Below are positions 6,337-10,314 of a stretch of 10,314 bases of DNA, in pieces (the first letter of the stretch is position 1; every line of letters begins with the position of its first letter). The translations under genes were made by a program, and so were the position numbers. Under the pieces are notes generated by a model that searched no databases, was not told the DNA's origin, and saw nothing but the letters and a program-made list of their open reading frames with translations. The stretch is from an uncultured Bacillaceae bacterium (GTDB lineage: Bacteria; Bacillota; Bacilli; Bacillales; Alkalibacillaceae), in the NCBI GenBank assembly GCA_937958375.1, contig CALGNY010000079.1, positions 1 through 10,314 on the forward strand, read 5' to 3'.

Positions 6337-7317
6337 TTACTGTGCTTGTTTTTGCGTTTCTTCTAGATCTTCAATTGCTTGCAGTTTTTCATCAATTTCT
6401 TCTTTCGTTAACTTATGCTCAATGACATAACGGTTCCGTGGGTGTACACGACATTCGTGTGAACAACTACGCAAGTAGAAATGTTCGTTTTCCTCAGACA
6501 TAATGATTTGCTCATTACATTCGGGGTTTGCGCAGTTGACGTATCGTTCACATGGTTCACCCGTGAAATAATCACGACCGACAACAACGTGCTCTACCTG
6601 GTTGACAGGTACGCTAATCCGTTCGTCGAATACATAGCATTTCCCGTCCCATAGCTCACCTTTTACTTCTGGGTCCTTGCCATAGGTGACAATTCCGCCA
6701 TGCAATTGACCGACATCATCGAAGCCTTCTTTTTTCAACCATCCAGAGAATTTTTCACAGCGAATCCCTCCGGTGCAATAGGTCAACACTCGCTTCCCTT
6801 CTAGCTTTTCCCGGTTTTCCTTGACCCAATCAGGCAATTCACGGAATGAGCGAATGTCAGGGCGAATGGCTCCGCGGAAATGACCTAGATCGTATTCATA
6901 GTCATTACGCGCATCCAAGACGACGACATCATCACGCTGCAATTCCTCATAGAATTCCTTCGGCTCCAAATATTCACCTGTGATCTCATTTGGGTCGATG
7001 TCTTCCTCGCCCAAGCGAAGAGAAACAATCTCTGGGCGATGTCTGACATGCATTTTTTTGAAAGCATGTCCATCGGCTTCATCGATCTTGAATTCCATAT
7101 CTTCAAACCGCGGATCGGCATGCATGGTGTCGATATACTTCTGGGTCTGCTCAACCGTCCCAGACACCGTACCATTAATCCCCTCATCCGCAACTAAAAT
7201 TCGACCTTTCAAACCTAATTCCTTACAAAACGTCAAATGTTCCTCCGTATATTCCTCGGAGTTTTCAATCGGTACATACTTGTAATACAGTAATACACGA
7301 TAATCTTTTTCTTCCAT
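6337..7317 (-). CDS. trhO: tRNA uridine(34) hydroxylase TrhO (rhodanese family)
   Basis: TrhO (B. subtilis YbfQ, E. coli YceA) hydroxylates the wobble uridine of several tRNAs to 5-hydroxyuridine using O2. In Bacillus the product is then methylated to methoxyuridine. The protein has 326 residues. The N-terminal domain (about 5-95) has ADEGINGTVSG at 43-53. The rhodanese domain (about 115-215) carries the catalytic C181 in CTGGIRCEK (181-189), and LDARNDYEYDLGHFRGA lies at 134-150. The C-terminal part has five cysteines, C256, C262, C267, C285 and C289, likely to bind zinc. The frame is open back to 7437, but AAGGTGG seven bases before the ATG at 7317 fixes the start, and the upstream codons would overrun the promoter. 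It is monocistronic with its own promoter and terminator. Confidence 0.95.
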   Translation of the reverse strand: MEEKDYRVLLYYKYVPIENSEEYTEEHLTFCKELGLKGRILVADEGINGTVSGTVEQTQKYIDTMHADPRFEDMEFKIDEADGHAFKKMHVRHRPEIVSLRLGEEDIDPNEITGEYLEPKEFYEELQRDDVVVLDARNDYEYDLGHFRGAIRPDIRSFRELPDWVKENREKLEGKRVLTYCTGGIRCEKFSGWLKKEGFDDVGQLHGGIVTYGKDPEVKGELWDGKCYVFDERISVPVNQVEHVVVGRDYFTGEPCERYVNCANPECNEQIIMSEENEHFYLRSCSHECRVHPRNRYVIEHKLTKEEIDEKLQAIEDLEETQKQAQ

Positions 7318-7348
7318 GTCAAAACCACCTTGCAATGATAATTTTTTA

Positions 7349-7401
7349 TGGAAAGATGTGTTTGATATAAACTTGTGTTTATAAAAATTCGTTATCTTCC
7401 A
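7349..7401 (-). promoter_or_regulatory. Predicted 5'-leader hairpin of trhO
   Basis: In the minus-strand RNA, TGGAAGAT (7401-7394) can pair with ATCTTTCCA (7357-7349) with one bulged base. Inside it, TATAAAC (7383-7377) pairs perfectly with GTTTATA (7372-7366) over a 4-base loop. The outer arm begins about where transcription should start. It ends about 30 bases before the ATG and leaves the ribosome binding site free. Confidence 0.4.
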
Positions 7402-7408
7402 ATCAGAT

Positions 7409-7437
7409 ATTGTACTATAAAATCGAATATTTATCAA
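7409..7437 (-). promoter_or_regulatory. SigA promoter of trhO
   Basis: Minus strand: TTGATA (7437-7432), a 17-bp spacer, and TACAAT (7414-7409), each with one mismatch or two to consensus. The expected start is near 7402, giving a leader of about 85 bases. Confidence 0.75.
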
Positions 7438-7516
7438 GATGGCGGGTCTGAGATTGATTCACATCGAAAGTACTGCCATCCAAGACCATCCAATAAAAAA
7501 ATGCATCAAGAGTCCC

Positions 7517-7542
7517 TTTTAATTCGTCTATAAAGAGGGAAT
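7517..7542 (+). promoter_or_regulatory. Possible SigB or SigA promoter of the lipoprotein gene
   Basis: TTTTAA (7517-7522), a 14-bp spacer, then GGGAAT (7537-7542) fits the SigB pattern GTTTAA/GGGWAW with one mismatch in the -35. A TATAAA at 7529-7534 could instead be a SigA -10, but no good -35 lies at the right distance. The remainder of 7438-7583 shows nothing else. Confidence 0.35.
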
Positions 7543-7583
7543 ATGAAACATACTCAACATAGATCTCTTGAGGGAGGACCATC

Positions 7584-8048
7584 ATGCAACTAAAACCTAT
7601 CATCATTTTTTTGGCCACGATATTCATTCTTTCAGCATGCAGTAATGATCCGGAAGAGACCAACTCAGCAAACGAAGGATCGGTTGCTGAAGCCAGCGAA
7701 GAGAATAGCTCTACTGAATCACCCCCAACGAATGATGAAACGGAAAAAAGAGAACCTGAAGAAGTATTGGAAGAAGGTGACCTTCAACCAGCAACCGAAG
7801 AGCAGTTAGCCGAAGCAGAGAAACCACAGTCCCCGGAAGAATTTCTGGAAATGAGTCGGGTTAAAGAAGAAATTGATGTCAGCGCGTATGATATGCAAAT
7901 CATCACAGATCATCCGGGTACACGTGTGATTGTCTATATGGAGGGTGACGAACAGATTTATAAATCCATTTACATCAAAAGAAATGCACTCTTCAAATTG
8001 ATTGACCTACAAGCAAGTGAACCTGTCGTTCTTGAAGAATTACAGTAA
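7584..8048 (+). CDS. Acidic secreted lipoprotein of unknown function
   Basis: A 154-residue predicted lipoprotein. Residues 1-18 form a short signal peptide (K4, then a hydrophobic run from I6 to I15), and the lipobox is L16-S17-A18-C19, so the mature protein should be anchored by C19 on the outer face of the membrane. Residues 20-95 are a low-complexity linker rich in E, S, T, P and N, probably unfolded. About 96-154 look folded, with DMQIITDHPGTRVIVYMEGDE and YKSIYIKRNALFKLIDL suggesting beta strands. I do not recognise this domain. AGGGAGG at 7571-7577 sets the start. The gene stands alone, divergent from trhO, with its own terminator. The acidic linker suits a salt-tolerant host, but that is inference. 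Confidence 0.85.
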   Translation: MQLKPIIIFLATIFILSACSNDPEETNSANEGSVAEASEENSSTESPPTNDETEKREPEEVLEEGDLQPATEEQLAEAEKPQSPEEFLEMSRVKEEIDVSAYDMQIITDHPGTRVIVYMEGDEQIYKSIYIKRNALFKLIDLQASEPVVLEELQ

Positions 8049-8052
8049 TCAT

Positions 8053-8091
8053 AAGAGCTTATTGCCGAAACAACGGCTAAGCTCTTTTTTT
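8053..8091 (+). terminator. Rho-independent terminator of the lipoprotein gene
   Basis: AAGAGCTTA (8053-8061) pairs with TAAGCTCTT (8078-8086), and GCCG with CGGC inside it, with a bulged TT and a 6-base loop. A T run follows to 8091. It starts 4 bases past the stop. Confidence 0.92.
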
Positions 8092-8106
8092 ATATGTGCT
8101 GATTTT

Positions 8107-8115
8107 TGGTATACT
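8107..8115 (+). promoter_or_regulatory. Extended -10 promoter of csaA
   Basis: TGGTATACT is an extended -10 (TGn plus TATACT). The -35 region, TTTTTA at 8087-8092, is poor and lies in the T run of the preceding terminator. The expected start is near 8122. Confidence 0.55.
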
Positions 8116-8153
8116 CATGAATAAGATGTAAACACGTAAAGGAGTCTAACCCT

Positions 8154-8483
8154 ATGCCAACCATTGATGATTTTAAAGCACTTGATATCCGGGTCGGTAC
8201 CGTTGAAAAAGCAGAACCATTTACTGAAGCTAGAAAGCCAGCAATCAAATTGTGGATTGATTTTGGCGAGTTAGGGACGAAACAATCTTCCGCACAAATC
8301 ACCAAACGATATAAACCGGAGACATTAATTGGTCGCCAAGTTGTTGCGGTGACAGGATTTGAACCCCTTCGAATTGCCGGGTTCAAGTCTGAAGTCCTCG
8401 TCATTGGAGGCGTTCCCGAACTGGATGATGTCGTCCTCTTAACGCCCGATCAACCCGTCGCAAACGGTACGAAAGTTTTGTAA
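8154..8483 (+). CDS. csaA: CsaA, protein-export chaperone with tRNA-binding fold
   Basis: A 109-residue protein, practically the length of Bacillus CsaA. In B. subtilis CsaA acts as a dimeric cytoplasmic chaperone that binds SecA and preproteins. Its OB fold belongs to the tRNA-binding domain family (like Trbp111 and the MetRS C-terminus). Family blocks seen are DDFKALDIRVGTV (5-17), PAIKLWIDFG (29-38), KQSSAQITKRY (43-53), IAGFKSEVLV (74-83) and the C-terminal DDVVLLTPDQPVANGTKV. AAAGGAG at 8138-8144 precedes the ATG by 9 bases. The next gene begins 12 bases after the stop, and the two form an operon. Confidence 0.95.
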   Translation: MPTIDDFKALDIRVGTVEKAEPFTEARKPAIKLWIDFGELGTKQSSAQITKRYKPETLIGRQVVAVTGFEPLRIAGFKSEVLVIGGVPELDDVVLLTPDQPVANGTKVL

Positions 8484-8495
8484 AGGAGTGAGCAT

Positions 8496-8819
8496 ATGCC
8501 AATCTGCACAAATTGTAATACTTGGTGGACGTGGAAGGATACATGGAAGGCGACCTTTCGGTTGGATACCCGCTTCCCATGTCCTTATTGCCAAGCGATT
8601 CAATTCCAGTCGAAAAATTCGAGAAAAAAACTAGTCGGTTTTAACTTTGCGACACTAGTACCGATCCTTCTTTTCCTTTTCGATATTCCGTGGTATTGGA
8701 TCATCAGCCTATGGGCCAGCCTCTTTGTTTGTTACATTGTCACCTATCCATTCCTTGTTGAACTGACAAGTGAAGAGGAAGACTACTTTTCTGAGGTGTT
8801 AAAAGAAGATGACAAATAG
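8496..8819 (+). CDS. Small CxxC-CxxC zinc-ribbon membrane protein (TIGR04104-like)
   Basis: A 107-residue protein of a Bacilli family with two CxxC pairs about 20 residues apart. Here C4-C7 and C29-C32 should form a zinc ribbon (MPICTNCNTWWTWKDTWK, then FPCPYCQ). Two hydrophobic segments at about 47-65 and 68-86 follow and form a membrane hairpin, with an acidic tail ending KEDDK. AAAGGAG, overlapping the csaA stop, is its ribosome binding site, so it is cotranscribed with csaA. The function is unknown. The link to CsaA hints at a role at the membrane or in export, but such genes also occur in other settings. No terminator follows directly. Confidence 0.82.
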   Translation: MPICTNCNTWWTWKDTWKATFRLDTRFPCPYCQAIQFQSKNSRKKLVGFNFATLVPILLFLFDIPWYWIISLWASLFVCYIVTYPFLVELTSEEEDYFSEVLKEDDK

Positions 8820-8820
8820 T

Positions 8821-8903
8821 ACCATCCTCCATTCTTCTCTTTTATGTTTATGTTTGTTTCAGACAGGGGAATGTTTTTATGAACAACTTGTGAGAAGGAT
8901 GGT
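8821..8903 (+). repeat. Inverted repeat that could mask the small ORF's ribosome binding site
   Basis: ACCATCCT at 8821-8828 is a perfect complement of AGGATGGT at 8896-8903, and the latter includes the Shine-Dalgarno of the ORF at 8905. The left arm lies before the SigB-like promoter. It would therefore be present only in readthrough RNA from csaA, not in the short transcript. Confidence 0.35.
8846..8872 (+). promoter_or_regulatory. Likely SigB promoter for the small membrane peptide
   Basis: GTTTAT (8846-8851), a 15-bp spacer, and GGGAAT (8867-8872). The -10 fits GGGWAW fully and the -35 matches five of six bases of GTTTAA. The expected start is near 8880, giving a leader of about 25 bases with an AAGGAT ribosome binding site. 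Confidence 0.5.
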
Positions 8904-8904
8904 G

Positions 8905-8979
8905 ATGTTAGTGTTACGTACTATTTTAATGATCATCGGAGCGATTGTTGTAATTAGCTTGATTATTTCATTAATCTAA
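8905..8979 (+). CDS. Small hydrophobic membrane peptide, 24 residues (unrecognised)
   Basis: A short ORF starting ATG at 8905 and ending TAA at 8977-8979. The product begins MLVLRTILMIIG and is almost wholly I, L and V after R5, with only G12, A13, S18 and S22 as small residues: a single membrane-spanning segment and little else. AAGGATGG at 8895-8902 is a fair ribosome binding site but lies close to the ATG. A GTG at 8911 (22 residues) is the other possible start. A SigB-like promoter sits at the right distance upstream, and a stem-loop lies 10 bases past the stop. These signals together make it better than a chance ORF. I do not recognise it; it could be a stress peptide or a toxin-like membrane peptide. 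No antisense RNA gene is evident. Confidence 0.5.
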   Translation: MLVLRTILMIIGAIVVISLIISLI

Positions 8980-8986
8980 ATAGACG

Positions 8987-9026
8987 AAAAAACCTAACGA
9001 TCCATTGACTTCAAATCGTTAGGTTT
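8987..9026 (-). terminator. Terminator of the mhqD-like gene, possibly bidirectional
   Basis: A perfect 12-bp stem: AAACCTAACGAT (8990-9001) with ATCGTTAGGTTT (9015-9026), and a 13-base loop. On the minus strand it runs into T6, giving a strong terminator 12 bases past the stop at 9039. On the plus strand only TTTACAT follows, so it would end the small ORF transcript less well. Confidence 0.85.
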
Positions 9027-9038
9027 ACATAGAGAATT

Positions 9039-9665
9039 TTAGTTGGAAAGTTTTCCATACCACGTCGCTGCAGCTTTCACTTCACCCAAAGTTAACTGAT
9101 GGCCTTGGTTTTCCCAATGAATTTCAACAGCCGCTCCTGCCTTTTCCAATAAGGATTTCAGCTCTTCGGATTCCTGAGAAGGACAAATTGGATCATTGGA
9201 ACCCGCCGCAATGAACACATCTTTTCCACTTAAATCAGGTAGCTCAATCCCTCTTCTCGGAACCATCGGATGGTGCAAACTGGCTCCTCTCAACGCATCC
9301 TGATAGTGAAACATCAAACTGGCCGCAATGTTCGCCCCGTTCGAGTAGCCCACTGCAATTACTTGTGAACGGTCAAAGTCATATTTCTTCGCTGCTTCAT
9401 CCAAGAATGTGTTCAGCTCTTCTGTACGGAAAATCAAATCATCTTCATCAAAGACACCTTCTGCGAGTCGTCTGAAGAATCGTGGCATCCCATTCTCCGA
9501 GACATTGCCCCGAACACTCAGCACATTTGCTTCAGAGTCTATATAATCAACTAAAGGAAGTAAGTCCTCTTCCGTTCCACCCGTTCCGTGCAACAACAAT
9601 AATGTATGTGGTGTTTTTCCCGAACCTTCTTTAAAAATATGCTTCATATTCAGCTCTTCGCTCAT
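9039..9665 (-). CDS. mhqD: Alpha/beta hydrolase, MhqD-like carboxylesterase
   Basis: A cytoplasmic serine hydrolase of the phospholipase/carboxylesterase family, 208 residues. It has LLLLHGTGG at 22-30 (oxyanion region), the nucleophile S108 in GYSNGA (106-111), D158 in AAGSNDP and H189 in ENQGHQL. The blocks VRGNVSENGMPRFFRRLAEGVFDEDDL (51-77) and HHPMVPRRG (131-139) are those of B. subtilis MhqD (YodD), which is induced by methylhydroquinone and catechol through MhqR. The true substrate of MhqD is not settled. AAGGGAAG at about 9678-9671 supports the ATG at 9665; an internal ATG at codon 7 is also possible. Here the gene is alone rather than next to mhqNO-type genes, so regulation may differ from that in B. 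subtilis. Confidence 0.85.
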   Translation of the reverse strand: MSEELNMKHIFKEGSGKTPHTLLLLHGTGGTEEDLLPLVDYIDSEANVLSVRGNVSENGMPRFFRRLAEGVFDEDDLIFRTEELNTFLDEAAKKYDFDRSQVIAVGYSNGANIAASLMFHYQDALRGASLHHPMVPRRGIELPDLSGKDVFIAAGSNDPICPSQESEELKSLLEKAGAAVEIHWENQGHQLTLGEVKAAATWYGKLSN

Positions 9666-9703
9666 ATCAAATCTTCCCTTCTGTTAAATCAATCATTACT
9701 GCA

Positions 9704-9712
9704 ATTGTAGCA
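9704..9712 (-). promoter_or_regulatory. Extended -10 promoter of the mhqD-like gene
   Basis: The minus strand reads TGCTACAAT, an extended -10. The -35 region is poor. The expected start is near 9697, about 32 bases before the ATG. Confidence 0.5.
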
Positions 9713-9732
9713 CTCCTGAACCTTTCAATACA

Positions 9733-9749
9733 CCGAATAGGCTTATCGG
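9733..9749. promoter_or_regulatory. Imperfect dyad at the -35 region of the mhqD-like gene
   Basis: CCGAATA and TTATCGG flank GGC; five of seven arm positions pair. It touches the -35 region of the mhqD-like promoter and could bind a repressor, but it is short and imperfect. Confidence 0.25.
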
Positions 9750-9756
9750 AAATCGT

Positions 9757-9785
9757 TTGAATTCAATCAAAATCGGCTATCCAAT
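9757..9785 (+). promoter_or_regulatory. Candidate promoter of the yjbQ-family gene, with palindromic -35
   Basis: TTGAAT (9757-9762), a 17-bp spacer, and TCCAAT (9780-9785), the latter a weak -10. The -35 is part of a perfect 10-bp palindrome, TTGAATTCAA (9757-9766), which could be chance or an operator for the divergent pair. Confidence 0.4.
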
Positions 9786-9850
9786 AACAAAGACATCATT
9801 TCAAATAAAAACGTACGGTTGGAGGATACTAAAAAGAAAGGAGAAAGAAA

Positions 9851-10249
9851 ATGCTCAAAACATTCACCATTCAAACACAAGCCCATAGCGAAATGATTGA
9901 TATTACCGACAAAGTTCAACAGTTCGTTACTGAAGAGCAAGTGATTAACGGAACAGCCATTGTCTATTGTCCACATACGACTGCCGGCATCACCATCAAT
10001 GAAAATGCCGATCCAGATGTCAAAACGGATATGCTCCGGCGTTTTGATGAAGTATTTCCATGGGACCATCAGCTGGATCGCCATGCAGAAGGCAACACAG
10101 CTGCCCATATGAAAGCAAGTACTGTCGGGCCATCACAGACCATTATTATTCATAACCGGGACATTGTATTAGGTACATGGCAAGGAATTTATTTTTGTGA
10201 ATTTGACGGTCCGCGGGAAAGAACGGTACATCTTCATATCAACAAATAA
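9851..10249 (+). CDS. yjbQ: YjbQ-family protein (UPF0047)
   Basis: A 132-residue protein of the widespread UPF0047/YjbQ family, counterpart of B. subtilis YugU. Databases call it a secondary thiamine-phosphate synthase because overexpressed E. coli YjbQ shows weak activity of that kind; its real role is unproved. Family blocks are all present: CPHTTAGITINENADPDV (40-57), H78 and the GNTAAHMKAS stretch (about 81-90), and GTWQGIYFCEFDGPRER (about 108-124). The conserved histidines and acidic residues probably hold a metal ion in the trimer. AAAGGAGA at 9837-9844 sets the start. No terminator follows, and the next start lies 32 bases on, so the two may be cotranscribed. Confidence 0.92.
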   Translation: MLKTFTIQTQAHSEMIDITDKVQQFVTEEQVINGTAIVYCPHTTAGITINENADPDVKTDMLRRFDEVFPWDHQLDRHAEGNTAAHMKASTVGPSQTIIIHNRDIVLGTWQGIYFCEFDGPRERTVHLHINK

Positions 10250-10281
10250 TTCTGCAAAAAACAGCATAGAGGGGCGATTTG

Positions 10282-10314
10282 ATGAAAGCTATAACGAGTC
10301 AAGGAATTAAAAAA
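10282..10314 (+). CDS. 5' end of a gene, possibly a zinc-dependent alcohol dehydrogenase (cut by the window edge)
   Basis: An ATG at 10282 with GAGGGG at 10269-10274, seven bases upstream, opens a frame reading MKAITSQGIKK up to the window end. N-termini such as MKAVTYQGIK are common in the medium-chain, zinc-dependent dehydrogenases of Bacilli, so that family is my guess. Eleven residues cannot prove it. The start itself is well supported. Confidence 0.5.
   Translation, partial: MKAITSQGIKK

Noticed and set aside
7318..7437. Longer start for trhO at 7437
   Set aside because: The extra 40 residues are unlike the family and would include the promoter. AAGGTGG before 7317 sets the start.
7415..7663. 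Minus-strand 82-codon frame between trhO and the lipoprotein gene
   Set aside because: It overlaps the trhO promoter and the lipoprotein signal peptide, has no ribosome binding site and no familiar sequence. It is a shadow.
8879..8893. Four-codon leader ORF (MNNL) before the small membrane peptide
   Set aside because: Its ATG falls on the predicted transcription start, so it would not be translated from the SigB-type transcript. There is no sign of attenuation.
10250..10268. CTG...CAG repeat after the yjbQ-family gene as a terminator
   Set aside because: A three-base stem with no T run. Readthrough into the next gene is more likely.
1..10314. CRISPR array, tRNA, rRNA, insertion sequence or prophage genes
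   Set aside because: No regular repeats, cloverleaf-type sequences, transposase or phage proteins were seen on either strand.

Overview
The window reads as chromosomal DNA of a low-to-moderate GC Gram-positive of the family Bacillaceae. The evidence is the strong AAGGAGG-type ribosome binding sites, TTG starts, and proteins that match Bacillus-type SdhB, CsaA, TrhO, MhqD and YjbQ closely. The many acidic residues, especially in the lipoprotein, would fit a halotolerant genus, but that is a guess. I see no rRNA, tRNA, CRISPR array, prophage or transposase gene.

Layout. 1-217 has no convincing gene and carries what looks like one end of a dispersed Firmicutes repeat. 218-964 is a stand-alone sdhB (succinate dehydrogenase iron-sulfur subunit) with no sdhA or sdhC beside it. 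Convergent to it, one base away, is a two-gene PadR regulator / DUF1129-like membrane protein operon (1975 down to 966). Its promoter is covered by two palindromes whose centres are 32 bp apart. Next on the minus strand is a general-stress-type short-chain dehydrogenase (2988-2113) with its own terminator and a SigB-like promoter. Behind it lies a TetR / ABC ATPase / 12-segment ABC permease operon (6209-3069) whose genes overlap and which has paired GACC/GGTC operators upstream. trhO (7317-6337), a tRNA wobble-uridine hydroxylase, follows, with a good SigA promoter and a predicted hairpin at the very start of its mRNA.

The plus strand then carries an acidic lipoprotein gene (7584-8048), a csaA plus zinc-ribbon membrane protein pair (8154-8819), and a short hydrophobic 24-residue ORF (8905-8979) behind a SigB-like promoter. 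A divergent pair closes the window: an MhqD-type hydrolase (9665-9039, minus) and a YjbQ-family enzyme (9851-10249, plus). The first 11 codons of a further gene, possibly a zinc-dependent alcohol dehydrogenase, run off the right edge.

How they fit together. There is no single pathway here. The common thread is envelope and stress physiology: two ligand- or drug-responsive local regulators with membrane targets, a stress dehydrogenase, a quinone/thiol-stress type hydrolase, and up to three SigB-like promoters. The items most worth a second look are the orphan sdhB, the small SigB-linked membrane peptide whose ribosome binding site is complementary to an upstream stretch, the 5'-end hairpin on trhO, and the phased PadR operators. 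None of these amounts to a clearly new system on sequence alone.
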